Positions 48,701 through 59,586 are shown, counted from the stretch's first letter. The stretch is 64,000 bases of DNA from Anas platyrhynchos (GCF_047663525.1 NC_092587.1:35269001-35333000); one strand, 5' to 3'. Numbers and translations: made by a program. The notes: generated from the letters alone by a model not told the origin.

Positions 48701-51700
48701 CTGTGAAAACAAGTAAATGCAAAATAAGGAAATGCACAAGGCAGGAACACGTTGTCACCTCCAATTAACAGTATGTCAAAAGTTAGTGAAGGAAATTCCA
48801 GAAGCTACACACAGAACGTTGTGAGGGAACCTGCAAAGGACTCTTGCTCAGCAGTGTTAGACTTAGTCCTCTGCAGCCCTCTTCATCCTCGAGTGTCCCT
48901 ACTCCCTAAGCATTCAAACTGGGCGTTCTTTGGAACACTACTCCTAAAATGCAGCTTCCGCATTCACCTTGAAAACGTTGAAAAGGATCTGCCTTTGAAA
49001 AGGCAAACATCTTCTTGCTGCCACCTGGCCCTAACGCAGCCTTCGGTGTGGCATGTCTTTGTCTGGTGCCCGTTCTCTCATTACCATTTTTACGGTCATT
49101 TTGTCTATTCTCCCTGTCTTTCCCTTCACTCTTTCCCTTATGACTTTTCAGAAGAAGAAGGGCACTCTGTATTTTGCACACCCCCCAATGACCAGAGGTC
49201 TTCAGCCCTCCCCCATACAGTTGTGCACTCTTCTGATGCTTAGCAGTTGTTTTAGCATAAAGACGGTGTGTTTTGGAACCACAAAGGGATTCTAACTTGA
49301 GGCTCAGAAGCACAAGCTTGCCCACAGATATTCTTTCAGAGGGGTTGAGAATAACATTAATGAATGCTGACCTTAGCCACGCAGGCTTCAGTGGTGCTTC
49401 CGGCCTTCTGGTTGAGCTTAGCGTTGGCTTCGTTGAGTCTCTGATGAGCTCTGAAAAATTCAGAGAGATTGAATCAGGAGATTCAGAGAGTCTGCTCTCT
49501 AGAAGGACCATATTATTCAAGCATTCATGTTTGCAGACAGGCAATTTTTCTTCCCTGACTTATATCGCGGAGAACATTACGACGAGGAACACATTATCGG
49601 AGTGGCCAGAAGGCCACCTCTTAAGACGATACCAACTTCAAAAATGCTTTTGTAATGCCATGACCAGTGATGCTACTGCGGGAACACTGAAGCATTATGA
49701 AGGCAGTTCTAAAAGAGAGGAAGGGTTGCAGAGGAGTCTTTTATCAGTATGCCTTTTTAGGCAAATTCACTGATATAATGCCGAGCAGACAGAAAAAAAG
49801 GGATGTTAGGAAGAAAATGTACAAGGAAAAAGCAGCATCTTGCTCTCACTCCAAAAAAAGTGCAGACGTACTTTTGGAGGTCCTTTTCTAGGCGTCTTCT
49901 GAGGTTTACTTCCTGCAGATAGTAGTGCTTGTAACTTGCCAGCCTTGCCTCAATGGACTCATATGGAGAAGTATGCTCTTGCAGTGTCTTTTCCCTAACA
50001 TCCTCCTCTTCAGAGTCAGCATCTCTGCTTCTGTGCGTTAGCTTCTTTCTCAGAGAAGCACGAGGAGGGAATCTTGTCAGATCTTGCGTGTCCAGAGAGG
50101 CTGCCTGTGTCTGAAGCAGATAATGAAATTTCCATCACCACAAAGAAGAGAACCATCCCCCCATCAGCCACACATAGCCAGTTTCAAGGGCCCAGCCTCA
50201 CTAAGGGGAGGGCGCTCTCCTCCTCACTACCACCAGCAGTCAAGGCAGAACACGGAAACTACCACAGGTCAACGATTCTATTTCTCAGGAGGAGAAAGTA
50301 GGCCTTTTCCAAAGGCTCCATACACAATTCACAGGGACTTCTGCGCCAGGGGAGAACAACGCCTCACAGAAAGAATGAGGGGCAAGACCCCAAATACAAA
50401 TATGTCCTGAGACTTCTGGTATGAGCACTTGTTCCCTGTCAGGCTCTTTCTTATCTGTGTCTCATACTGTTGCTTTTGGTCGTGACCCACCTTGTAAGTC
50501 TTCAGAAGATCTTTGAGGTATGCCACCTCTTTTTGCAGCTGGACATTGGTCTTCTCCAGTTTTTCCTGAGACCCACGCAGAGCAGACAGCTCTTCTTGCA
50601 GGTTGCAAGTTTGTGCTTCTAGCTGCCTGCGTTTTTCAGACTCCATCTCCAGCTGCTGCGAAAGTTCTTTGAGCTGTGGAGAGCAAAGCATAAAGGGGTA
50701 GGGCCTCAAGATGGTGTTTGTCACCTTCTGACTTGGTATTGAAAGCAAAGTAAAGGCGGGCTCGTCTTTTAACAGAACAGCTTTTAGATCATTGCTGACA
50801 GGATTCCCCAAGTTTTCACCCTGCCTCGGTTCTGCGGGGAGACTGGTCTGAAAGGTGCTAGGGACGGACGCTCTTGCCCGAAATGCTCCTCTGCTCATGG
50901 GACATCAAACACAACTCTACCCAGACACCAGAAAGAACACCTATTGTGTGTGGGGGGGGGCACGAGCAACCAATGCTCTTCCTGTCGTTACTCTGAAAGC
51001 TTTGGAAACTGTGCCTCAGAAGGCCATTTGACATGGCTGCTGGAGGAAGGCATTTTCTCTCTAGGTCAAAGCTGATGTTTGCTTGCAAGGATACGCAGGA
51101 TAGAGCAGATGTTCCATGAAGTCCCAAAGGTCAGCTGCGGTGCTGCCTTACTCTCCTCCCCCAGAAATGTACCCTTTTTATACATACTAAAAATACAATC
51201 GGGAGGTTCCTGCCTTTCATAAATAGATAGCAAACAAAACCAAAACCCTCACAAACAAGCAGACAAAAAAAAAGGAAACTTAATCTTCACTTTACACTGC
51301 CTCCACACAATGCTACTTCCTTGCAAATAAGAGACCTCTTCTAATGGCAGTGAAGCTACGAGAATGCTACGAGCCTTTGGACTAAGAATGGGCCACCACA
51401 AGGGCACTTGACTCCTTCCACAATACCTCCTAAAGCACACGTGTGCCTTAGCAGCACCTCTCAGTAACGAGGGGAAGGGTAGCTAAAGGGTTCCATGCAA
51501 CTGAACAAGACACCCATGGCAGCTCAAAAGCACTTCTTGCTCCTCGACATCAGGGTGCCCATGGCTAGGGGAAGACGGGCTGAGACAGCGGCTGGTGAGC
51601 GGCAAGTTACAAAAGCGTCACTGGCTCAACTCCTAAGACAGGGCTCCAGAAGTGATCTTGGGCAAAGCCAACTTCAGACAGGTGGAGTTGCACCTGCCAG

Positions 51701-54700
51701 ACCTGGAAAATGCTGTGGGCCTGTGCCATGGCCTGTGAAGCCACTGAGCCCACCAGCCTTGCTGTGACTCTCAGCTCGTCCTTCCTTCACAGAGCAGCCT
51801 GCCCTCAGTGTGCCCTCACAGATACTGCTCTGCACGTTCATTTTGACCCATAATGGCAACTGCATCTGCGTTCACCTGCTATGTATGACAACAGAAGGAG
51901 CACCGAGGAGAGAACAGGGAACTCGTAATACGAGAAGCAGTATAGAAAAGAAAAGAGAGGTACAAACATTAACAGACAAAAAAAAGAAATCAAAAAATCC
52001 TGCAGAATCCAGAGCTCACCTTTGCTGTTAATTTGTCAGCTTCACGGGCCCCTTCAGAGCAGCTGCTCATCGTGTCTCCTGCAGTATTAAACTGGGTCTC
52101 TCTTTCTCTGGCCTCATATTTGCTTAGGATCTTCAGAGCTGCATTCAGATGCCTCCTTAACCTGCGCAGCAAATTAGTCAAGAAAACAATGAGGTGAAGG
52201 AACTACCAGCCCGTTTCACATTCTCAGACATAAACAGCATAGAGGTCGCTTGCTTCTTCTTTAACATGCTTGACAGACCAGGAGTTACTGAGAAAAAAAC
52301 AGCGTTCCAGTGCCACAGGTCACTTGGAGGGTCCACCTTGCGCCTCAACGCAGGAACAAATGGAGAAGGGACTTCCTTCCCTCCCAGGAGACTTGCAGGG
52401 CAACCTGCATTTGAAGTTCTTTTGGCAGCTCTGTAAAACCAAAAGCACGCGTACAGAAGAGCCTTGTAAGGCCTAGCGTGAGGCTTGAATTTGCTCACAG
52501 ACAGTTGCCCTCACCTACTTTTACAATCAGCCTCCATGACGCTTGATTTCTACTCTATGGGATCTCTCTTTAGAGTGCTAACAAGCCATACCTGTCATGT
52601 TCTCTCTGCAGTTTGCTGTTGCTTTTCTTTTCCTGCTGGAGGTGTACTTCGACTGGGTGTTTCAACATGACCTGCTGCTTCTGTTCCGTTCTCTCACACT
52701 GACACTTTCAAAACAGAAAAGATGCATGGTAGAACCAGCGCAGGGACAGTATCTACATGTGGTATGTGCAGAATGCCTAGGCAGAACTGGGTAGCAGCAC
52801 TGGGGAAGCAGGGGGAGCAGGGCTTCCCCTTCCCTTGAAAGTGCTCTGCCATAAAAGCAGGAGGATTCCCCATGGCTCCCCATGTCTTTCCACCCACTGC
52901 CTGCCCAGCAGGTATTCAAAGGCTAAAAGTCATTCACAGAAAGCATTCCCATACCTGCTGGTGTGGAGGCCCGTCTGCGGTCATCTGTGCTGACTGAAAG
53001 GGAGTTACCAAGGTCTTCTGGGGATTAAGAGCCTACAGAAGCACAAGAAGAAGTGAAAAGTCATGCTGCATGCAACTTTCCTGCCTCACATCTCTCTGCT
53101 GCTCTTCCCCTCCTGCCAGTCCCAGTAGAGCACTGGGCTCATGTTCGCCTCACCACCTCCCCAGGCAGACAAGAAGAATCATTTGCTTCGCAGAGGCCAC
53201 AAATGAAAGCCCCTCCTTTACACCAAGAGGAACTGCTTTGTTAGCGACCGCGTGGCATTTCAGGTCGGGGCTGTGCAGCATTGTGCAAACTTGACAACTA
53301 CCTCTCATGCAGGAGGACTATCTCAAGTGCAGCCTGAGGTCTACAGTATCACCACTGGTCTAAAGCAGAAAATACCTAGACCGGTGCATTCCAGTGAATC
53401 CTTCTTACTTTCCTACTTACAGGGAATCCATCTTACTTTGTCCCCACAGAACTACTTAGCCAGGCGCAGGAGCTCACAGGGAAGAGGGAAGTTTGTCACT
53501 GACTTACTGAGGCAGAGGCTTGCCGGTGTCTCTGAAGGGCTTCAATCAGTCTGCTTTGTTGCTGGATTGTGGCTTCCAATCTGTCACTTTCAGCTTCGAG
53601 TCTGAAAGAGAAATATGGGCCTTGTTGTGGAACTCCACAAGAGCATACAGTTGGAAAGAGCAGTGTGCAAGAACGTAAGCTAAAGCAAAGGCTTCTTTCC
53701 AAATCAAGTGTTAACTTTCTGCGATGCGACGAGGCAGTCCCCGTGCGTTCACACAGTCCCAGAAAGCAGCGCCTCGCCCCTCTGTCGTACTACCCTGCTT
53801 ACCCTTGCACGCGTTCTTCCAGGTCTCGGAGAGTTGCAGTTCCAGAGAATGCCTCCAGAAGGTCTTGCACTTTCTGGGAAGAAGCTGCTACTTCGCTCTT
53901 CTTATCCTGCAGTACAGTCTCCAGGTGTTTTACCCAGTCCTCAGCCTGAATATGCTTTTGTTTCAATTCCTTCACCTGCAAAACCACAGGAAGAATCAAT
54001 CCATGGTAGTCAGCCTAGTCTCTATGGAGGGGACTTGGCTGCTCCCACTCTCAAACCCCCATGCATGTTACTTCACTGCAGTTTGTACTAACCCCTCTCC
54101 TATAGCTCTCAAGATTTTCTACAGCATTTCCTGAATGCTGCCACAAAACTCAGCCCATTTTGCGCCTCTGACACAGACACTGGCAATGCTGGCCCCAACA
54201 TAGAGACATGAAAAAAAGTTTTCAGCTGTTGCCAGAGCACACCCAAGTGGTGGCACACCCTCTGTGCCTCAGAGCACAGCCAAGTTTTGAGAAAGCGCAA
54301 ACTGCTCTGCTCAAACCTACCCACCAGAAGGTGGCTCCTAACGCACTGCTTGTCCCTCCAGCTTGTGAAAAGCTCCCCAAAGGGCCCGTTGTGTTGGTCA
54401 CCAGCAGAGAGGGGGAAGAAGGGAAGAGAAAGGACAACCACCCTCGGATTTATCCCTATAGTGCAGCCTTTCCATACCTCAGCTTTAACCTTCTTCAATT
54501 CCTCTCGCAAGCGTTCTGCGTCTTCCTCATCGTCCCCATGCTGGCTCTCAGTAGCTTCAGGTGTGGCTTTTGACACAAACACACTTTCAGAAGCACCAGG
54601 AAGCTCCATCTGCATCTGTCTGTCTCGATCCTACAGAAATGGGGTTCAGTGAGCATGACAAAGTCAGTGAGAACATGGGAATATGAGCTGCGCTTTTACT

Positions 54701-57700
54701 CATTAGCTTCTGCAACGAGGTCAGTCTTTTGCCTGAAACAAAGCATTGGCAGCGCACCACCGCCGGGCATCTGCACAGCTGGGGACCTCTCTCCATCTTT
54801 CTTAGCCTCAACTATCAGCAGCTCTTTGTGAGGGTTTCTGTTGCTTAAAACACAGGAAGGCTTAACGTTTTTTCTCTTCTTGGAACATAGCCGGAGAGAC
54901 TGGGCAGGGGCTTTCTGCCTACGCAAGAAGGCGGGCAGTGGAGAATGGAATCTGCAGAACTATTGTTGCCTCCAGGGGCATTTCAGCACTTGTAAAGCAG
55001 AGGCCAGACTTCTTTCTGCCAGAGCTTAAGCATGGCCTGGAATCTCCCTGCAGCTTCTGAGAATATGCTCGCAACCAAGGAATGCACACTGCAAGCAGAG
55101 CTGCAAGCCCTCAGTGCTATTCTCTGGTATGTATGTCTTCGTTGTTGGCCTTAAAAATTGCCACGTAAAGGTTACCGGAGCGCTGGTGAGGTATGGTGAA
55201 AAGCAATGGCCACTACCGCCAGCCCCTTTGAGAAGCTCAGATTTTAAGCAGCAGGAAGAACCTTTGCTGCTTCATTATATAGAATATGCTTCCCCTCGGC
55301 TGGAACTCTACAGATACCTCAAAGGAGGCTGTAGTGAGGCGGGGGTTGGCCTGTTCTCCCACGTGCCTGGTGACAGGACGAGGGGGAATGGGCTTAAGTT
55401 GTGCCAGGGGAGTTTTAGGTTAGATGTTAGGAAGAACTTCTTTACTGAAAGGGTTGTTAGGCACTGGAACAGGCTGCCCAGGGAGGTGGTGGAGTCACCA
55501 TCCCTGGAAGTCTTCAAAAGACGTTTAGATGTAGAGCTTAGGGATATGGTTTAGTGGGGACTGTTAGTGTTAGGTTAGAGGTTGGACTCGATGATCTTGA
55601 GGTCTCTTCCAACCTAGAAATTCTGTGATTCTGTGATTCTAACTGAAAGGCCAGCTGCAGCGAGACCCAGGTCTCCTAGCACCTTGACCAACCTTTGTCC
55701 CAGTGCAAACTGAAGAGCTGGGCTGGAGCACAAGTAGTTCAAGGGCCCCCAGTCACAAACATGTGGCAGAGGCAGCAAGAGAGGGAAGCGAGCCCAGAGG
55801 TAAACCTGCCCCAAAGTAAGCGAGCCAAGTGGCAGCCAGTGGGTCCTTCACAGAAAGTACCTTGTGATCCGTGGGCAATTCAGCCTCTTCCTCCTGCTCT
55901 GCTCCTACACCTGGCAGGGCGCCTACAAGGGATGGACGAAGCAAGACAGTGTGAGCATTCCTGGTACTCTGCGTTTCCCGGCCAGTCAAGCCCTGACCCC
56001 AAATACGGGAAAGGGTCTGACATCAGGCCACATTACTTGTCCTCATCGGCTCTTCCACACTACAGGCTCCTACCTTCTCCATCCAAAGCACATGTGGCCG
56101 CTGTAATGCACTCAGTCCTTGGAGAGCACCATCTGCTGGGGACTGCTGTGTCTTGTGCAGCATCAGCAGAAGCTTCTCCCGTCTTTTCACTGCGTTCATG
56201 TTCTTGCAGTTTCCTGGCAATGCTACGCGTAGAAAGAGAGAACATACAGGCAGTCAGATCCAAAACATCCTTGCCCAGGATCCTGGCTCTTGCTGAGGAC
56301 AGCAACTGACTTGGAACCGGTTCAGAACTGTCTGTGTGCGGTGTCAGTCTCCCCATGATGGTGGATCTGCTACGCCACCAGGGATCTCTTTGAGGGTTTA
56401 TCTGAAGGGACACTGGTAAGATCCCCACTGAAAGACAAGGCGCCTCTTCCCTGCTCAGTGGAGTGGAACTGGCCTTAGCAACACAAGCAGGATTTCTAGG
56501 AGAGCCTTGTGGGTGGAAGTTCTCCTCTACTTCCAAATCCTCTCTTGACTTGGGAAGGAGACTAACGAGAAGGCATCACTGAGCCCAGCTTCAAGAATGG
56601 TCTGAAGATATCATTAAGCCTTTGTGCATCTACCACAAAGGGTGACAAATCAGCACGGACACGGACAACTCAGCCACTCTAACAGCGACGTACAAAACGC
56701 TCACCCAACATGTCCCAACTGGAGAGCATAATCCACAGCCGTGAAGCCACTGAAATCTTTGCAGGTAGTGTTGACACCATAGGAAAGAAGTAGCTCTATT
56801 ATCTCCATTTCCCCAACAGAAGCGGCAAGCATAAGAGCAGTCCTAAAACATCCAAAAGATGATATATGAAACATATATCATATATGCATTTGCAGGCTCT
56901 GTGTTGTTATTATTCTAATCCCTGTCTACTCCCCAAACAATTCCCTCCCTGATTCCTACAAGCTGAGGGAAAGCAAGCCACAACACACAGGGGAGTGTTG
57001 CAGGACTGAGGCTGGAAGGCACCTCGGGACACCTCCTGGCCAACCGCGTCCCCAGAGCAGACTCAGCCACGAGTCCAGACCACGTTGCTCAAGGCTTCTT
57101 CCACGCTGCTCTTCAAAGCCTGCAAGGATGGAGGCTGCTCAAACCCCTGGCACCACCTGCTCCCCTGATTAACCTTCCTCATGCCGAGAGGGTTTCTCCT
57201 AAGCAGCTCTGGGAAGGACTCTTGTTTCACTTCATGCCCACTGTCTCTTGGACAACACTGACTCTCTTTCTCCAGATCCTTCCAGTGACAACACTAAGAA
57301 GACCCACATGCACTTTGGAGCAACGCCTCACCTTTTAAAATCATTTTTAGCACACGCAGTCGCTCCTTTTTGAAGAAGAAAGTTTACCATCTCTTTCTGA
57401 TGGCTGGAGATGGCAAGAAGAAGCGGGGTATTTCCCTCCTGAAAGGATAAAGAATCCCAGTCAGAACAACCCAGATGAATTACGTGCCTTTCCCAAAGAG
57501 CAGCGCTACCCATACTCAAAACTTACCCAGTTCTTTGCTTCAAGCTGTGCACCATGCTCAATTAACATCTCTGCTATAGATGTGTTAGGAGCTGCGGCAG
57601 CCAGGTGAAGGGCAGAGTTGCCTCTGCTAACATTCAAGTTTGGGTCGGCATGGTGCTCTAGCAGAATCGCCACGCATTCTTCATGCTGGCTCTCCACTGC

Positions 57701-58981
57701 CTGCAAACAACACAAAGGAAGGATTTGTGCCATGTTTCACTCTGTCACAGCTACAGCAGCTTCCCAGTGCTGGAAGACAAGAGTGTCTTCCAAGACAAGC
57801 TCGCGTACGCTTATTACGTGCTGATTACAACTTTCAGGCTTCTCTACAGGTTGGCGTGAAGAATGCAGCAAGACGCTTGTCACTTGAAGCGCAATCGATA
57901 AAGCCCCACTTAGAGCAGAGTAACGTGTTCCACATACCTTCATCAGTGGCGATCTGCCAGTGTTGTCACAAAGGTTCAGCAGGCACTTCTCTTGCACCAG
58001 GAATCGAACAACATCTGCATGGCCGTTCGCACAGGCAAGGTGCAGAGGTGTCCTAAAACCAAAATAAATTAGCTTTCCACAGGCAGGCAGTGCCTGAAAT
58101 CACTCCTGGCTGTGGAACACGCGCAGGGCCACAAGTCTTCACTTGCCAATGCCAAGCGGAACGTAAGCTTTGGAGGCTGTGGAACTCCATGAAGACTGTG
58201 AAGTCTGTGTAAGCCTCCGAGTTTTTCCACAATCGCTCAAGCGGCAGAAGGGCGGTGAATGCCCTGATGCTGATCACCACCAGACAGGAGAGAACTGCTA
58301 ATGCCCGAGCGGCTGCTAAACAACCCCACAGGGAGAGGACAGGGCGGTGGCGGTCGGCGGCACACCCTTCGAGCAGCGCTCGAGCCGCCCCAGCAATTCC
58401 AAGCAAAGCTGGATTTTTCCCCTCTGCCAGCTGAGAGGGAAAAGCCCTCGCAGTGATCAGCTCTGACCCAGGGTTCCAGGGGAGGCGGTGCCCTTGCTGC
58501 CGTGCTCCTGACTCTGCCCTGCGCTTCAGCCGTCTCTCCGCGCAGGGCTGAAGGCTTTGCCAAGGGCTGGTAGGAGCACGTTCCCCTGACTATGTCCAGT
58601 GCCAGTGACTGCCTGGCCGGACGAGGCCCAGTCTCAGCCCTCCATCGCCTCAGCTCTTGCTGACACCTGCTGCAGAAGGAGGGTTGGTGCCAGAGCCGCG
58701 TATGCAGTGGCACCAGGCTGAAGCTCGCACGCCACAGGAGAGCGATCCCAGCCCGAGCCTTTAAGATGCCCCCCAGCCCCTCACCGCTTTGCCTGGTCCA
58801 GACAGTTTTTGCCTAGTCTCTTCAGCCACCAGTGCTTCCTCAGCCGGGCCAGGTCGCCACGGGCAGCCGCGCGGTGCAGCCCATGCAGGCCCTCCTCTGG
58901 CAGCTGGTGGGCATCGCTGTCTCTGGACAGCAAAGTGCTGCTGGGCATTGGACGCTCCTGGTGCCCCAGGAGCCTCTTCAT
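48608..58981 (-). CDS. ANKRD26-like: ANKRD26-like ankyrin-repeat / coiled-coil protein, 17 coding exons
   Basis: Reconstructed by eye. The exons on the minus strand are 58981-58785, 58052-57938, 57700-57527, 57438-57332, 56842-56705, 56222-56074, 55922-55861, 54630-54478, 53975-53803, 53601-53508, 53032-52955, 52698-52592, 52161-52020, 50673-50398, 50110-49872, 49450-49372 and 48700-48608. They total 2,376 nt (791 codons plus stop). Every intron is GT...AG and every exon joins in phase with no stop or frameshift. Residues about 30-240 hold six ankyrin repeats, with cores such as [15 protein letters not shown]. Residues about 245-365 are an acidic, low-complexity linker. Residues about 366-770 are largely coiled coil. 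The repeat order, the TQAAS segment and the tail match the ANKRD26 family, whose mammalian members act at the centriole and plasma membrane. The human protein is about 1,700 residues, so this one is much shorter. Function here is inferred from family only. Uncertain points are the start codon (an upstream in-frame ATG lies at 59218), the 3' end of exon 14, and possible missed exons. Confidence 0.85.
49372..49450 (-). CDS. ANKRD26-like: Exon 16: end of coiled coil
   Basis: The acceptor is ATTTTTCAG|AGCTCA and the donor CTAAG|GTCAGC. It encodes [20 protein letters not shown] then EACVAK. The first base completes a lysine codon split after exon 15. The RLNEANAKL motif parallels the family's NERLAEVNTKL region. 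Confidence 0.8.
49872..50110 (-). CDS. ANKRD26-like: Exon 15: TQAAS segment and coiled coil
   Basis: The acceptor is ATCTGCTTCAG|ACACAG and the donor CTCCAAAA|GTACGT. It starts [14 protein letters not shown], matching the TQAAS segment of ANKRD26 proteins, and continues through an acidic [10 protein letters not shown] stretch to [20 protein letters not shown]. The coding frame is only apparent when the splice sites are used. Confidence 0.82.
50398..50673 (-). CDS. ANKRD26-like: Exon 14: long coiled coil, 3' end uncertain
   Basis: The acceptor is TCTCCACAG|CTCAAA. It encodes [20 protein letters not shown]...[20 protein letters not shown], an unambiguous coiled coil. Two in-phase donors are possible: TACAAG|GTGGGT (exon ends at 50491, 61 codons) and ATATTT|GTATTT (ends at 50398, 92 codons). 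I prefer the longer one because the read-through [15 protein letters not shown] lines up with the matching part of mammalian ANKRD26. The shorter form would skip 31 residues. Confidence 0.8.
52020..52161 (-). CDS. ANKRD26-like: Exon 13: coiled coil
   Basis: The acceptor is TGCTGCGCAG|GTTAAG and the donor GCAAAG|GTGAGC. It encodes [20 protein letters not shown], then a serine-containing stretch and [12 protein letters not shown]. Intron 13 below it is the longest in the gene (about 1.35 kb). I found no further exon in it. Confidence 0.85.
52592..52698 (-). CDS. ANKRD26-like: Exon 12: coiled coil
   Basis: The acceptor is AAAGTGTCAG|TGTGAG and the donor GACAG|GTATGG. It encodes [20 protein letters not shown] then [15 protein letters not shown], glutamine- and lysine-rich helix. 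The following arginine codon is split 2+1. Confidence 0.8.
52955..53032 (-). CDS. ANKRD26-like: Exon 11: short hinge between coiled coils
   Basis: The acceptor is CTTCTGTAG|GCTCTT and the donor CAGCAG|GTATGG. It encodes [20 protein letters not shown] and GPPHQQ. It is proline-containing, not coiled coil. Both boundaries are in phase 0. Confidence 0.75.
53508..53601 (-). CDS. ANKRD26-like: Exon 10: coiled coil
   Basis: The acceptor is TCTCTTTCAG|ACTCGA and the donor GCCTCA|GTAAGT. It encodes [20 protein letters not shown] then [11 protein letters not shown], a clear heptad pattern. The first base completes the split glycine codon from exon 9. Confidence 0.85.
53803..53975 (-). CDS. ANKRD26-like: Exon 9: coiled coil
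   Basis: The acceptor is GTTTTGCAG|GTGAAG and the donor CAAGG|GTAAGC. It encodes [20 protein letters not shown], then [12 protein letters not shown] and [10 protein letters not shown]. The heptad pattern of leucines and charged residues indicates coiled coil. Confidence 0.85.
54478..54630 (-). CDS. ANKRD26-like: Exon 8: linker entering the coiled coil
   Basis: The acceptor is ATTTCTGTAG|GATCGA and the donor GCTGAG|GTATGG. The 51 codons run from [12 protein letters not shown] through an acidic [20 protein letters not shown], where helical heptads begin. Phase is 0 at both ends, matching exons 7 and 9. Confidence 0.82.
55300..55640 (+). mobile_element. CR1 3' end in intron 7 of the ANKRD26-like gene
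   Basis: CR1 plus strand, antisense to the host gene. Landmarks are ACCTCAAAGGAGGCTGTAGT, AGGAAGAACTTCTTTACTGA, GGTTGGACTCGATGATCTTG, and the tail ATTCTGTGATTCTGTGATTCT. The ORF2 C-terminal frame ([20 protein letters not shown]) is still open, suggesting a relatively young copy. Confidence 0.92.
55861..55922 (-). CDS. ANKRD26-like: Exon 7: short acidic linker exon
   Basis: The donor is CACAAG|GTACTT. Two acceptors, TTGTAG|GCGCC (55922) and GTGTAG|GAGCA (55904), keep the same frame and differ by six codons. It encodes [15 protein letters not shown]. Small size and a dual acceptor make this one of the less certain exons. Confidence 0.65.
56074..56222 (-). CDS. ANKRD26-like: Exon 6: start of linker after the ankyrin repeats
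   Basis: The acceptor is CTACGCGTAG|CATTGC and the donor GGAGAAG|GTAGGA. It encodes [20 protein letters not shown] and a further 29 residues. Phase matches exon 5 (GG+C). The content is polar and linker-like with a short helical start. Confidence 0.8.
56705..56842 (-). CDS. ANKRD26-like: Exon 5: sixth ankyrin repeat
   Basis: The acceptor is GATGTTTTAG|GACTGC and the donor TTGG|GTGAGC. It reads [20 protein letters not shown], then [20 protein letters not shown] and QLGHV. The DFSGFTA...A end resembles the closing repeat of ANKRD26 proteins. The frame completes the split arginine codon from exon 4. The exon is too short to stand out as an open reading frame alone. Confidence 0.9.
57004..57280 (-). 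mobile_element. Old CR1 fragment in intron 4 of the ANKRD26-like gene
   Basis: Reverse complement of a CR1 3' portion, same strand as the host gene. It shows GGCTGGAAGGCACCTCGGGA, CCAGACCACGTTGCTCAAGG and CATGCCCACTGTCTCTTGGA. It is much diverged and lacks the terminal octamers. Confidence 0.78.
57332..57438 (-). CDS. ANKRD26-like: Exon 4: fifth ankyrin repeat
   Basis: The acceptor is TATCCTTTCAG|GAGGGA and the donor AAAAG|GTGAGG. It encodes [20 protein letters not shown] then [15 protein letters not shown]. The next codon is split 2+1. Intron 3, upstream, is only 88 nt. Confidence 0.92.
57527..57700 (-). CDS. ANKRD26-like: Exon 3: third and fourth ankyrin repeats
   Basis: The acceptor is TTGTTTGCAG|GCAGTG and the donor CTGG|GTAAGT. 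The 58 codons include [20 protein letters not shown] and [10 protein letters not shown]...[16 protein letters not shown]. The LLEHHADPN pattern is typical of this family. Exon phase is 0 at both ends. Confidence 0.92.
57938..58052 (-). CDS. ANKRD26-like: Exon 2: second ankyrin repeat
   Basis: The acceptor is GGTTTTAG|GACACC and the donor AAG|GTATGT. It encodes [20 protein letters not shown] followed by [18 protein letters not shown], a near-consensus ankyrin repeat and the best match to the ANKRD26 family in the window. Intron 1 (732 nt) contains nothing else recognised. Confidence 0.92.
58785..58981 (-). CDS. ANKRD26-like: Exon 1: start and first ankyrin repeat
   Basis: ATG at 58981 has A at -3 and gives MKRLLG..., similar in style to ANKRD26 N-termini. 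The exon then carries [20 protein letters not shown], the degenerate first repeat of the family. The donor is AAAGCG|GTGAGG. The frame stays open upstream to another ATG at 59218, so a longer start is possible, but the extra 79 residues are cysteine- and proline-rich and look like GC-rich 5' UTR. The codon for residue 66 is split 2+1 across intron 1. Confidence 0.8.
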
Positions 58982-59586
58982 GCTGCAGCAAGGATGTGGG
59001 CACAAGCCCACCTGGGGCCACCGGAGCCCTGCGGGCCCTGCTTGGGTCCGACACGGACAGGCGCAGGGGCAGGGGAGCCAAGCCCCGAGCAGCGGCTGTG
59101 GCCTGGCACTCCCAGGCAGGGCACGGACGCACCAAGGCTCCCAGCCAGGGCAGTGCTGTTGCTCCCACAGCAGAGGCAACAGCACTGAGCACTGCTGCTG
59201 GCAGCGGTGCATATACACTGTGTCTCAGTGTTGTGTCACATTATGTCACAATGGGCGTCACCAGGGGCGTCACTAGGTGTTGCCTTAAGTTGGAGGGCCA
59301 CACTCCCCCACAGTCCAGCAGTGACTGCGGCAGTTTCTGGCTCCTGCCTTCAGAGCTCTTTGTGCCTCAGTTGACGTTCTTCCGCAGCGTGGATGTGGAT
59401 CTCGGGCCATGCGACAGGGCTGGGCTCCTCAGGAGGCATTGAGAACATGCCTGGCTGGCAGGGGCACTGCATTACTTCCCTGGGGCCATGGTTGAGCTGG
59501 CACCTGCCCCAGTTGTACTGGGTCTGGCTGGGATGGAGCTAACGGTCCCTGCAGCAGCCCATATAGTGTTGTTCTCTGCACTTGTA
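58982..59586 (-). other. Likely 5' UTR and promoter region of the ANKRD26-like gene
   Basis: GC-rich up to about 59200, then falling. A TATA-like TGTATATGCACC is seen on the minus strand near 59206-59217, about 230 bases upstream of the start codon. The transcription start is not visible from sequence. The region ends at the tail of a CR1. Confidence 0.4.

Noticed and set aside
48906..49544. 212-codon minus-strand frame overlapping exon 16
   Set aside because: It reads exon 16 in a different frame and runs through intron sequence, including the part shared with the inverted copy. Basic and low in coiled-coil pattern; no splice support.
54680..54760. Possible extra exon with acceptor TTTGTTTCAG in intron 7
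   Set aside because: In the required phase it meets a stop within four codons, and the open phase ends in TAA without a donor.
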